Source of the DNA: CAVVXX01 sp052389895
GTDB lineage: Bacteria > Pseudomonadota > Alphaproteobacteria > Micropepsales > Micropepsaceae
Assembly (NCBI GenBank): GCA_052389895.1
Contig: JBQTHM010000003.1
Span: forward strand, 34,066 to 98,065
Reading direction: 5' to 3'
Length of the DNA stretch: 64,000 nucleotides
Part shown: in pieces, positions 33,805-42,469 of the stretch
Layout: each line of letters begins with the position of its first letter
How positions within the stretch are numbered: position 1 is the stretch's first letter
The notes under the pieces: model-generated
What the model saw: only the letters and a program-made list of their open reading frames with translations
What the model was told of the DNA's origin: nothing
The model's database searches: none
Program-made: the position numbers and the translations under genes

Positions 33805-34127
33805 TGATCTGCACCATATGGCTTCACAGACAACTGACAAGGCCGAAACGCGGGTTTGTTTGCGCGGCGCACAAGGCGCTGTGGATGAGTTCAAAATCGC
33901 GGGAACAGGCGCAGTACAGAAAGTGTCCGAATCACCAACTGGCCTTCACGTCAGCCTTCGTTCACGCACAAGATATCGCATTGATTTTCCTGGTACAATC
34001 CAGATATGGACTTTTCGGCAAAGGTTGGTGGGCATGGCCTCGCATTCATATCTTGCGATCGACCTGTGCCGCCGGTTTGACCGGCTCGCGGCCCACACAG
34101 ATATTGGCGTTCGCCTATGAGCAGCAA
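33805..34127. other. divergent intergenic region, helicase / methylmalonyl-CoA mutase
   Basis: These 323 nt should hold both promoters. A TACAAT hexamer (33994-33999, plus strand) looks like a -10 box but has no good -35 at the right distance; TTGATT at 33981-33986 is too close to pair with it. I see no B12-box (GCCACTG), so a cobalamin riboswitch is not supported, and no convincing short gene. Confidence 0.4.
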
Positions 34128-36314
34128 ATGAACGGCAGATCGCCCCGGGGAAAGCGCGGCAAGACGGCAAACTCCACGGGTTGGGAGGACCTGGCGGCCA
34201 AGGAATTGAAGGCTCAAAAGCCGGCTGGCCGGGCGCCCGCCGACCTTCTGTGGAAGACGCCCGAGGGTCTAGAGACAAGGCCGCTCTATACGGCCGCCGA
34301 TCTGGAAGGCTTGGAATCCGTCGACACTTTGCCGGGCTTCGCCCCCTTCGTGCGTGGCGTGCGGGCGACGATGTACGCCGGCCGCCCCTGGACAATTCGG
34401 CAGTATGCGGGCTTCTCCACCGCCGAAGAGTCGAATGCCTTCTATCGCGCGAACCTTGCGGCCGGCCAAATGGGCCTCTCGGTAGCATTCGATCTGCCTA
34501 CGCATCGCGGCTACGACAGCGATCATCCGAGGGTAGCCGGCGATGTAGGCAAGGCAGGCGTCGCCATCGACTCAGTCGAGGACATGAGGATGCTCTTCGA
34601 GGGCATTCCGCTCGACCGCATGTCGGTTTCCATGACCATGAACGGCGCGGTCATCCCGGTCATGGCTTGCTTCATCGTTGCGGCCGAAGAGCAGGGGGTC
34701 AGCCAGGAAAAACTCTCGGGCACCATCCAAAACGACATTCTTAAAGAGTTCATGGTGCGCAACACTTACATCTACCCGCCTGAGCCTTCGATGCGCATTG
34801 TGGCCGATGTGATCGCCTACACGGCGAAGAACATGCCAAAGTTCAATTCAATTTCGATATCCGGCTATCACATGCTCGAGGCGGGCGCGACTGCCGTGCA
34901 GGAGCTGGCCTACACCCTGGCCGACGGCATGGAGTACGTGCGCGCCGCGAAATCGCGAAGGCTCAATGTGGATGCATTTGCGCCGCGGCTGTCATTCTTC
35001 TTCGGCATCGGCATGAATTTCTTCATGGAGGTTGCCAAGCTGCGCGCGGCTCGCCTTTTGTGGTCGCAGATCATGGGAGACTTTGGTGCGAAAAATTCTG
35101 AAAGCCTCATGCTGCGCACGCACTGCCAGACCTCGGGCGTTTCGTTGACTGAGCAGGATCCCTACAACAACATCGTACGCACCGCCTATGAAGCACTGGC
35201 GGCGGTGCTTGGCGGGACCCAGTCGCTTCACACAAATTCGTTCGACGAGGCGATTGCGCTGCCCAGCGAGTTTTCGGCCCGCATCGCCCGCAACACGCAA
35301 TTGATCCTGCAGCACGAGACAGGCATTACCAACGTCGTGGACCCATTGGGAGGCTCCTACTACGTCGAGGCACTGACGCATAGCCTTGCGCATGCTGCGC
35401 GTGCGGTGATCGATGAAGTGGAACAAATGGGCGGTATGACCAAGGCTGTCGAAGCCGGGCTTCCAAAAATGCGCATAGAGGAGGCCGCCGCACGCCGTCA
35501 GGCACGGATCGACCGGGGCGAGGAGGTCATCGTCGGCGTCAATCGCTTCCAGCCCGAAATGGACGACCACGTCGAATTCCGGGAGATCGACAATACCGCC
35601 GTGCGCGAAGCGCAGCTCGGGCGCCTGAAAGAGATCAGGGCAAAGCGCGACGGCGCCAAGATGAAGGCCGCGCTGGACACATTGACTAAAGGCGCCGCAG
35701 GCCGTGCAAATCTCCTCGAGCTGGCCGTTGAAGCCGCGCGGGTCCGTGCGACGGTTGGTGAAATCTCTCAGGCCATGGAGAATGTGTTCGGCCGTCATCG
35801 CGCCGAAATTCATGCGATCTCCGGCGTTTATGGCGGTGCTTATGATGGGGACAACGAGTTTGCATCGCTGCGGGCCGACGTGGAGGCCTTCGCCAAGGCT
35901 GAGGGGCGCCGACCACGCATCCTAGTGGCGAAAATCGGCCAGGACGGCCACGACCGTGGTGCGAAGGTGATCGCAACGGCATTCGCCGATCTCGGCTTTG
36001 ATGTGGATATTGGTCCGCTATTTCAGACGCCCGAAGAAGTGGCAAAAGACGCGGTCGAGGCCGATGTGCACGTAATTGGAATTTCCACGCAGGCCGGAGG
36101 GCACAAAACCCTGGTGCCGCAGTTGATCGCGTCACTGAAAAAAGAGGGCGCAGGCGACAAGCTGGTGGTGGTTGGCGGGGTCATTCCTACCCAGGATTAC
36201 CTGCCGCTCGAGCGCGCCGGAGTCTCCGCAATCTTCGGTCCCGGCACCAACATCCCGGCCGTTGCGAGGCGTGTCCTGGAGTTGGTACGCGCGCGCGCCA
36301 AGGCTGCCGCCTAG
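34128..36314 (+). CDS. scpA: methylmalonyl-CoA mutase, catalytic and B12-binding chain
   Basis: The 728-residue protein contains both parts of the mutase. The TIM-barrel catalytic domain (about 30-560) has RPWTIRQYAGFSTAEESN and the substrate region HTNSFDEAIALP. The B12 domain (about 595-728) has DxHxxG at GQDGHDRGAKV with the cobalt-ligating His608. It interconverts methylmalonyl-CoA and succinyl-CoA in propionate and odd-chain metabolism. A single full-length chain suggests the homodimeric type; no mutA-like small partner is adjacent. meaB lies just beyond one opposite-strand gene. The end overlaps DUF3108 by 4 nt. Confidence 0.94.
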   Translation: MNGRSPRGKRGKTANSTGWEDLAAKELKAQKPAGRAPADLLWKTPEGLETRPLYTAADLEGLESVDTLPGFAPFVRGVRATMYAGRPWTIRQYAGFSTAEESNAFYRANLAAGQMGLSVAFDLPTHRGYDSDHPRVAGDVGKAGVAIDSVEDMRMLFEGIPLDRMSVSMTMNGAVIPVMACFIVAAEEQGVSQEKLSGTIQNDILKEFMVRNTYIYPPEPSMRIVADVIAYTAKNMPKFNSISISGYHMLEAGATAVQELAYTLADGMEYVRAAKSRRLNVDAFAPRLSFFFGIGMNFFMEVAKLRAARLLWSQIMGDFGAKNSESLMLRTHCQTSGVSLTEQDPYNNIVRTAYEALAAVLGGTQSLHTNSFDEAIALPSEFSARIARNTQLILQHETGITNVVDPLGGSYYVEALTHSLAHAARAVIDEVEQMGGMTKAVEAGLPKMRIEEAAARRQARIDRGEEVIVGVNRFQPEMDDHVEFREIDNTAVREAQLGRLKEIRAKRDGAKMKAALDTLTKGAAGRANLLELAVEAARVRATVGEISQAMENVFGRHRAEIHAISGVYGGAYDGDNEFASLRADVEAFAKAEGRRPRILVAKIGQDGHDRGAKVIATAFADLGFDVDIGPLFQTPEEVAKDAVEADVHVIGISTQAGGHKTLVPQLIASLKKEGAGDKLVVVGGVIPTQDYLPLERAGVSAIFGPGTNIPAVARRVLELVRARAKAAA

Positions 36315-37153
36315 GACTGATCCTTCCAAACGTTGCCGTTCAGATTTACACGTTCGGCCGTCGCTTCGACGATGCCGAATGGGGTGGTGGTCCAAATGCG
36401 CACCGGCACAAGATAATGTTCGCGCGAATCGTTGCGCGCGGGAAGGGAGGCAATCCAAGCATAAATATCCGGCAGTTTCTTTCCTTCTTCCAGAATTTTC
36501 TGCTTGAAACCCGCGATTTGCCTGTAGTGTACCTGGCAGACAAAGACCGGGCCGCTGTATAGCCCATTCGCGACGCTGACCCGCTCGGTTTTGCGATATG
36601 TCAACACGACATCGTAGCGTCGCGCGCCGTCGAAAACAGGCGCAACGGTGCCGCAAGGGTTCTTTCCGTTTGCGCTTAAGCCAGTTGTCATCAACACGAG
36701 TGCACTGACGGGATCCAGTGTGTTCTGCTTCAGACTGTCTGCGACGGGGAATTTCCACGTCTTGTACGGGGGCACGGCATGCAGCTTCGGCGGGCCATTG
36801 CCGACGTAGCTGAGTGACACCTTTTGCTTCTTGTCGTGATGATTGACCGAGAAGGAATCGTATCTGGAAGGAACGATTCGCCCCCGCTCGAACGCGCCGC
36901 TTGAGTGCGCCTCGATTTTCGATTTCCAGAAGATCGTTACGATTCCGGTCGTCTCAAGTTTCGAGTCGGCCCGATAGGCGTCAGGCGCCATCCGCTGGGT
37001 CAATTCCATCTTGCCCAAAGGCAGAAACGCCACGCGCAGGCCATAGACGACGCGTACAAAAGACTGGGAGTCCACCCTAGGCACAGCCGCCGCCGCGCCT
37101 TGTATGAACATAAACGCCAATCCCGCAAGCAAACAGAAATACGCCCGCTGCAT
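36311..37153 (-). CDS. DUF3108 exported protein
   Basis: This 280-residue protein has a signal peptide (MQRAYFCLLAGLAFMFIQGAAA). The rest is beta-rich and matches the DUF3108 pattern, with strands such as VVYGLRVAFLPLGKMEL near the start and YLVPVRIWTTTPFGIVEAT near the end. Function is unknown; it is probably periplasmic. An ATG at 37171 would add six residues. It sits between mutase and meaB on the opposite strand, in a region that in relatives runs helicase-DUF3108-rpmB-cobT (from memory). Confidence 0.85.
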   Translation of the reverse strand: MQRAYFCLLAGLAFMFIQGAAAAVPRVDSQSFVRVVYGLRVAFLPLGKMELTQRMAPDAYRADSKLETTGIVTIFWKSKIEAHSSGAFERGRIVPSRYDSFSVNHHDKKQKVSLSYVGNGPPKLHAVPPYKTWKFPVADSLKQNTLDPVSALVLMTTGLSANGKNPCGTVAPVFDGARRYDVVLTYRKTERVSVANGLYSGPVFVCQVHYRQIAGFKQKILEEGKKLPDIYAWIASLPARNDSREHYLVPVRIWTTTPFGIVEATAERVNLNGNVWKDQS

Positions 37154-37212
37154 TGCGCCGCTTCCCTTCATGTTCGAGGTCTGGGCAGTATCACGCCTAG
37201 TATGGTGGAAAA

Positions 37213-38208
37213 ATGACTGCGGCCCAAGACGGTTTTTCCATTCAGGAACTTGTGAAGGGCGTGTTAGCGCGTGATCGCCGGGTGCTAGCGCGTGCCATTA
37301 CATTGGTCGAATCCACTCGCAAGGAAGACTTGGCGCGTGCGGAGGCGATGTTAACGGAGCTTCTGCCATATTCCGGCCGGGCCGAGCGAATTGGAATATC
37401 CGGAGCTCCCGGCGTCGGTAAATCGACAATTATCGAAGCCTTCGGAGCGTATGTGACCGCACTTAGCAAGAACACTGCGGTCCTGGCGGTGGACCCGACG
37501 TCACCGCGTTCCGGGGGCTCCATCATGGGCGACAAAACGCGCATGACGGAGCTCGCCCGGAATCCGCGCGCGTTTATCCGTCCATCGCCCTCGGGTGCGG
37601 GCGTAGGCGGCGTGGCGCGGCGCACGCGCGAGGCCATGATCGTGGTCGAGGCCGCTGGTTTCGATGTCGTGATCGTGGAAACGGTGGGTGTCGGCCAGTC
37701 GGAGACTGCGGTCGCTGACATGACTGATCTGTTCGTACTGCTGATCGGGCCCGGCGGAGGAGATTACCTGCAAGGCATCAAGCGCGGTGTGATGGAGCTC
37801 GCGGATATTGTTCTCGTTACCAAGGCGGATCGTGATCTCACGCCTGCAGCCGCACGCGCGGCAGCAGACTATCAAGCGGCTTTGAATCTCATGCGGCCTA
37901 AGTTTGCGGACCTTCCGCCGTCCGTTCTCCAGGTGTCCTCGCTCGAGGGAAGGGGCATTGCAGACGCTTGGGGCGTGATGGAGCGCACGCTCAGCGCGTT
38001 GAGGCGGGACGGAAGGCTCGCCACCATACGCGCCGAGCAGGCAAAACACTGGCTTTGGAGCGAGATCCATGCCGCGCTGCTGGAAGCCGTGGAGAGCGAT
38101 CCGAAAACCGCGAAATTCGCGCGTGAAATCGAGGCGAAAGTTGTGGGCGGGAAGGAGCTCCCGCCTGCCGCGGCGCGCCGTTTTGTGCGCGCGCTTGGTT
38201 GCGCTTGA
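37213..38208 (+). CDS. meaB: methylmalonyl-CoA mutase-associated GTPase MeaB
   Basis: This is a 331-residue G3E-family GTPase. Walker A is GAPGVGKST (64-72), VDPTSPRSGGSIMGDKTRM is the switch region, and VTKAD gives guanine specificity. MeaB guards B12 loading and reactivation of methylmalonyl-CoA mutase, which is encoded 0.9 kb upstream. The C-terminal helical dimerisation arm is present. It is divergent from DUF3108 with a 59-nt gap. Confidence 0.95.
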   Translation: MTAAQDGFSIQELVKGVLARDRRVLARAITLVESTRKEDLARAEAMLTELLPYSGRAERIGISGAPGVGKSTIIEAFGAYVTALSKNTAVLAVDPTSPRSGGSIMGDKTRMTELARNPRAFIRPSPSGAGVGGVARRTREAMIVVEAAGFDVVIVETVGVGQSETAVADMTDLFVLLIGPGGGDYLQGIKRGVMELADIVLVTKADRDLTPAAARAAADYQAALNLMRPKFADLPPSVLQVSSLEGRGIADAWGVMERTLSALRRDGRLATIRAEQAKHWLWSEIHAALLEAVESDPKTAKFAREIEAKVVGGKELPPAAARRFVRALGCA

Positions 38209-38259
38209 CGGGCAGGGGCCTACCTCCTAAGAGAGCCGGCCTTCGGAAAGGAAATTGTC

Positions 38260-38559
38260 ATGTCGCGCCGTTGCGAGCTCACGGGCAAGAACGTGCTGTC
38301 TGGGCACCGAGTAAGCCACGCGAACAACAAGACCAAGCGGGTATTCCGCCCAAACCTTCAGTTGGTCACGTTGGCGAGCGATTCGCTCGGCCGCAGCTTT
38401 AGGCTCCGCGTAACCACGCACGCCTTGCGCACGGTGGACCGCAGCGGCGGTCTCGATTCTTTTCTGCTCAAGGCGCGCGACGAGGCTCTTTCTGAAAGGG
38501 CATTGAGGTTGAAGCGCGAAATCAAGAAACGCAGTCAGACACAGGCGGCGACTGCCTGA
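38260..38559 (+). CDS. rpmB: 50S ribosomal protein L28
   Basis: This 99-residue basic protein starts MSRRCELTGKNVLSGHRVSHANNKTKR, the exact L28 signature with Cys5, and NLQLVTLASDSLGRSFRLRV follows. It is longer than E. coli L28 because of the C-terminal helix usual in alphaproteobacteria. GGAAAGGAA precedes the ATG. The gene ends 3 nt from the convergent cobT stop. Confidence 0.97.
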   Translation: MSRRCELTGKNVLSGHRVSHANNKTKRVFRPNLQLVTLASDSLGRSFRLRVTTHALRTVDRSGGLDSFLLKARDEALSERALRLKREIKKRSQTQAATA

Positions 38560-38562
38560 GTC

Positions 38563-40440
38563 TCACGCGGCCCGGCGCCGCGAGCGGCGCTGCGGCATGC
38601 GCATACCTTCAGTGGCGAAGAGAGCCATCAGCTGTTCGGTCATGGCGCCGCCGAGCTGTTCCGCATCTACAATTGTGACCGCGCGCTTGTAATAGCGCGT
38701 AACGTCGTGGCCAATTCCGATCGCCGTGACTTCGACAGGCGACTTTGCTTGGATCTCGTGAATGACTTGGCGCAGATGCCATTCGAGATAATTTCCTGGG
38801 TTCACGGAAAGCGTTGAATCGTCCACCGGCGCGCCGTCGGAAATGACCATGAGAATTCGGCGTTGTTCTGCCCGTGCCATCAGGCGTCTATAGGCCCAGA
38901 TCAGTGCCTCGCCGTCTATGTTTTCCTTGAGCAAACCCTCGCGCATCATCAGCCCAAGATTTTTGCGCGTTCGCCGCCACGGTGTGTCGGCAGCCTTGTA
39001 TACAATGTGCCGCAAGTCGTTCAGCCGGCCGGGATGCGCGGGCTTGCCCTCGGCGATCCAACGTTCGCGCGACTGCCCGCCTTTCCACGCACGCGTCGTG
39101 AAACCTAGGATTTCGACCTTTACGCCGCATCGTTCCAGCGTTCGTGCGAGGATGTCCGCGCACATTGCCGCTACCATTATGGGGCGGCCGCGCATCGAGC
39201 CCGAATTGTCCAGTAGCAATGTGACCACCGTGTCGCGAAACTGCATGTCGCGTTCACGCTTGAAGGAGAGTGGATGCAGGGGGTCAATGACGATGCGCGG
39301 CAAACGTGCTGTGTCGAGCAACCCCTCTTCCAGATCAAACTCCCAACTGCGGTTCTGCTGCGCCATCAGAAGGCGTTGAAGCTTGTTAGCTAGCCTGGAA
39401 ACCAGGCCCTGGATCGGTTGAAGCTGCTGATCGAGAAAATTTCGCAGGCGCATCAGCTCTTCCGAATCGCATAGCTGTTCGGCGTCGACTGTTTCGTCGA
39501 ACTGCGTCGTGGCAATTTTGTAGTCCCAAGAGGCTTCATCGGAGAACGGAATTTCCGGGCGCCACGGGCGCGGGCCTTCTTTCGCGCGTTGGGATGCCGA
39601 CATGTCAGGCGAACGTGCAGCATCTGTGTCCAGAGCGGCGTCATCGCTCGAGTCTTCATTACTCTCACCCAACTCCGCTTCCGATGGTGACGCCTTTGTC
39701 GGCTGTTCATCCGCGCTTTCATTGCCCTGTTCGGGTTGCGGGCTGGCATCTTCCTTGTCTTCGGTAGACTCCGACGGACCAAGATTCTCGGCCATGTTCA
39801 ACTGATGCAGAATGGTGCGTGTAAGTTTGCCGAATGCCTGCTGATCGCGCATTAAATCGCGCAATCGCGCAATTTCGGCTCCGGCCTTTTCTTCGATCAG
39901 ATTCCGCCACAGGTTCACGGCCTGTTTCGCCTCCTCCGGCGGCGGCTCACCTGTCAGCGTTTCGCGCACCATAAGCCCCAGCACGTCGGCGATCGGCGCC
40001 TGAGAGCGTTCTCGCGCTTTTGCAAGGCCGCGAGCGACGACACGTGCCCTAGTATTCGCCGCTAAATTCTGGCGTACGCCGCGCATAGCGAGGGCACCGA
40101 TTGCCTCAACGCGCGCTTGTTCCGCGGCGTCGAAAATAGCCGATGCTTCTGGGCCTACAGGTGCCAATTGCTTGTGGACCTTGTCTTCATGATACGCGAG
40201 ACGAAGTGCATGGGCGTCACCCGCACCTCGAATTGCGGCAATTTCTTCTGCGGCTGGAGAACGGGACGGATTGGGCAGACTCGCGCGATTTCGGTTGACA
40301 CCAATAAACTTTAGGGTGCTTGACCACCAGCTCTGTTGTTCAGTGATAAATGTAACTACCAGCTCTGGCTCACCCGAAATCGCACGCACTGCGCCGGTAA
40401 CCGCGCGCTTAAATTGTTCGCTGGAGGATTGTGTTTTCAC
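38563..40440 (-). CDS. cobT: aerobic cobaltochelatase subunit CobT
   Basis: This 625-residue protein has a CobT N-terminal region, a long acidic stretch (about 220-290, rich in Glu, Asp and Ser), and a C-terminal VWA domain with the MIDAS motif DNSGSMRG. CobT with CobS forms the AAA+ engine that drives CobN to insert cobalt into hydrogenobyrinic acid a,c-diamide. The GTG start overlaps the cobS TGA (GTGA), which fixes it. cobN is not in the window. Confidence 0.95.
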   Translation of the reverse strand: MKTQSSSEQFKRAVTGAVRAISGEPELVVTFITEQQSWWSSTLKFIGVNRNRASLPNPSRSPAAEEIAAIRGAGDAHALRLAYHEDKVHKQLAPVGPEASAIFDAAEQARVEAIGALAMRGVRQNLAANTRARVVARGLAKARERSQAPIADVLGLMVRETLTGEPPPEEAKQAVNLWRNLIEEKAGAEIARLRDLMRDQQAFGKLTRTILHQLNMAENLGPSESTEDKEDASPQPEQGNESADEQPTKASPSEAELGESNEDSSDDAALDTDAARSPDMSASQRAKEGPRPWRPEIPFSDEASWDYKIATTQFDETVDAEQLCDSEELMRLRNFLDQQLQPIQGLVSRLANKLQRLLMAQQNRSWEFDLEEGLLDTARLPRIVIDPLHPLSFKRERDMQFRDTVVTLLLDNSGSMRGRPIMVAAMCADILARTLERCGVKVEILGFTTRAWKGGQSRERWIAEGKPAHPGRLNDLRHIVYKAADTPWRRTRKNLGLMMREGLLKENIDGEALIWAYRRLMARAEQRRILMVISDGAPVDDSTLSVNPGNYLEWHLRQVIHEIQAKSPVEVTAIGIGHDVTRYYKRAVTIVDAEQLGGAMTEQLMALFATEGMRMPQRRSRRRAA

Positions 40441-41426
40441 GCTACCAGGACTTTGGCCGCGCTTTCCGGCAATTCTTCGCCAAAGACCCTCTGATAGAAT
40501 TCGGCGACAGCTGGCCGCTCAAGCTCGTCACACTTGTTGAGAAACGTCACACGGAAGCCGAAGCCGATGTCGCCGAAAATGGTGGCGTTTTCCGCCCAGG
40601 TGATGACGGTGCGCGGACTCATGACGGTGGAAATGTCGCCGTTCATGAACGCATTTCGCGTCATGTCCGCAACGCGCACCATGGCGGAAATCGTTTTGCG
40701 GCCCTCCGCCGTCTGGTAGAGAGGCGACTTTTTGAGAACGATGTCCACTTCGGTGTCGTGGGGCAAGTAGTTCAGTGTCACGACGATGTTCCAGCGGTCC
40801 ATCTGGCCCTGATTGATTTGCTGCGTGCCGTGATAGAGTCCTGTCGTGTCTCCCAGTCCGATCGTGTTCGTCGTCGCAAACAGCCGGAACGACTGGTGCG
40901 GGCGGATCACGCGGTTCTGGTCTAGTAATGTAAGCTTGCCCTGCACCTCGAGCACGCGCTGGATGACGAACATCACATCGGGGCGGCCCGCGTCGTATTC
41001 GTCGAAAACGAGGCAGACCGGATGCTGGATCGCCCAGGGCAAGATGCCCTCCTTGAATTCGGTCACCTGTTGGCCGTTTTTCACGACGATCGCGTCGCGG
41101 CCTACTAAATCGATGCGACTAATATGGCTGTCGAGGTTCACGCGCACACAGGGCCAATTGAGGCGCGCGGCAACCTGTTCGATGTGCGTCGACTTTCCCG
41201 TGCCGTGGTAGCCCTGAATCAGGACGCGGCGGTTGTGTGCAATGCCGGCTAGAATGGCGAGCGTAGTTTCGCGGTCGAAAACGTAGGCAGTGTCCAGATC
41301 GGGAACGTACTCGTTTGCCTTGGAGAACGCCGGTACTGCCATCGCCGCGTCCAAGCCAAAGGTGTTGCGCACGTCGACGCTGATGTCGGGCGCGGCGGCC
41401 GGGTCTAGACCGTTATGCATCGTCAT
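40437..41426 (-). CDS. cobS: aerobic cobaltochelatase subunit CobS
   Basis: This 329-residue AAA+ ATPase has Walker A GYHGTGKSTH, Walker B CLVFDEYD and the sensor region FATTNT. It couples ATP hydrolysis to cobalt insertion together with CobT and CobN. I took the ATG at 41426, with GGA seven bases upstream; an ATG 6 nt later is equally possible. It overlaps cobT and follows the J-domain gene by 60 nt. Confidence 0.95.
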   Translation of the reverse strand: MTMHNGLDPAAAPDISVDVRNTFGLDAAMAVPAFSKANEYVPDLDTAYVFDRETTLAILAGIAHNRRVLIQGYHGTGKSTHIEQVAARLNWPCVRVNLDSHISRIDLVGRDAIVVKNGQQVTEFKEGILPWAIQHPVCLVFDEYDAGRPDVMFVIQRVLEVQGKLTLLDQNRVIRPHQSFRLFATTNTIGLGDTTGLYHGTQQINQGQMDRWNIVVTLNYLPHDTEVDIVLKKSPLYQTAEGRKTISAMVRVADMTRNAFMNGDISTVMSPRTVITWAENATIFGDIGFGFRVTFLNKCDELERPAVAEFYQRVFGEELPESAAKVLVA

Positions 41427-41486
41427 GTAAGTTCCGTGGTTGGCGCGGCACAATCGCCGCCGGTGGAGCTGCCGCTGATCCGCGCC

Positions 41487-42101
41487 TTAGGCGAGCCCCG
41501 TGGCCCGCAAATGACTATAGGCCCTGATGACCTGCTTCAGGCGCTCTTCTGCGCCCCGATCACCACCGTTGGCGTCGGGATGATAACGCTTCACAAGCTC
41601 CTTATACCTGGCCTTTATGTGGTGCAAGGTGGCGCCTTCTTCAAGGTTTAGAACCATCAAGGCATCAATTTGTCCTTTGGTGAGCCTAGTCGGCTTCGGC
41701 CGTCGCGCCGGCTCGGCTTCCTCGAAAATGGCGAATCCGTCTTCAAAGTAACACGACCAATGTGTCTCCCTTTTGCGATTCGCGTGCTTTTCCGCAGTCC
41801 GCTTGCCGAGGGGCCAGGTCGGTCGGTGCCCGGTAATGGCCTCACAACGGAAGCTGTAGATTTCCTGCTCGGTCATGCCGGCAAAAAAGTCCCAATGTTC
41901 GTTGTTCTGGCGCAGGTGCTCGGCGCAAAGCCAGTGACGCTCGTTAAGATTGTTGCGTGACTTGGGCACGTTGAAGGCCGCTTCCGCCCCGCACCCATCG
42001 CTCGCGCAGACATGGCCATTCATAGCCTGCCTGCTCGGCAAATCAGGCTTAATGCGGATGTCAAACCCGAATCTCGGTCTGTACGCGGCGGGACCGCTCA
42101 T
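41487..42101 (-). CDS. J-domain protein with C-terminal DnaJ domain
   Basis: This 204-residue protein has an N-terminal part of about 130 residues with Cys and His residues (CASDGCGAEA, then CAEHL, and later ETHWSCYFEDGF) that could bind zinc. A C-terminal J domain contains the HPD tripeptide in VKRYHPDANGG. The order J protein-cobS-cobT is common in alphaproteobacteria (from memory). It may recruit Hsp70 to the cobaltochelatase or act independently; there is no direct evidence. It is divergent from bolA. Confidence 0.88.
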   Translation of the reverse strand: MSGPAAYRPRFGFDIRIKPDLPSRQAMNGHVCASDGCGAEAAFNVPKSRNNLNERHWLCAEHLRQNNEHWDFFAGMTEQEIYSFRCEAITGHRPTWPLGKRTAEKHANRKRETHWSCYFEDGFAIFEEAEPARRPKPTRLTKGQIDALMVLNLEEGATLHHIKARYKELVKRYHPDANGGDRGAEERLKQVIRAYSHLRATGLA

Positions 42102-42196
42102 TTTTTGGATTATGGGAAGCGCTCGTAAAAAAACAAGCAAAGGTATTGCTTGACAGCGCCAGCATCCGACGATCAGTAACGCGCAGGATGACGAAT

Positions 42197-42469
42197 ATGC
42201 CCCTTAGCGACGTGTTGCGCGATAAATTGCGGCGCGCATTTTCGCCGACGGAGTTAATCGTGGAGGATGAAAGCGCGCAACATGCTGGGCACGCGAGCGC
42301 GCATCCAAGAGGCGAAACGCATTTCCGTGTGCGCATCGTGTCGCATGCATTCGAAGGGCAGTCGCGCATTGAGCGCCAGCGCCGCGTGTTTACGGCGCTG
42401 GCTGAAGAAATGAATACGCGCGTGCACGCGCTTTCGCTTACGACGCTGGCACCGTCTGAGGTGGCGTAA
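42197..42469 (+). CDS. BolA family protein
   Basis: This 90-residue BolA-like protein has LRDKLRRAFSPTELIVEDESAQHAGH, then GETHFRVRIVS, then EGQSRIERQRRVFTAL. BolA proteins pair with monothiol glutaredoxins in Fe-S handling. AGGATG lies seven bases before the ATG at 42197, better than the ATG at 42188. It is divergent from the J-domain gene, and its 3' end overlaps the convergent CorC gene by 32 nt. Confidence 0.92.
   Translation: MPLSDVLRDKLRRAFSPTELIVEDESAQHAGHASAHPRGETHFRVRIVSHAFEGQSRIERQRRVFTALAEEMNTRVHALSLTTLAPSEVA

Noticed and set aside
33805..34127. A cobalamin riboswitch upstream of methylmalonyl-CoA mutase
   Set aside because: No B12-box GCCACTG and no matching stem set; the length alone would allow it.
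33564..34127. A longer mutase start using the open frame upstream of 34128
   Set aside because: The extra residues are basic, Cys-rich and unlike the family, and the frame runs into the divergent helicase gene.
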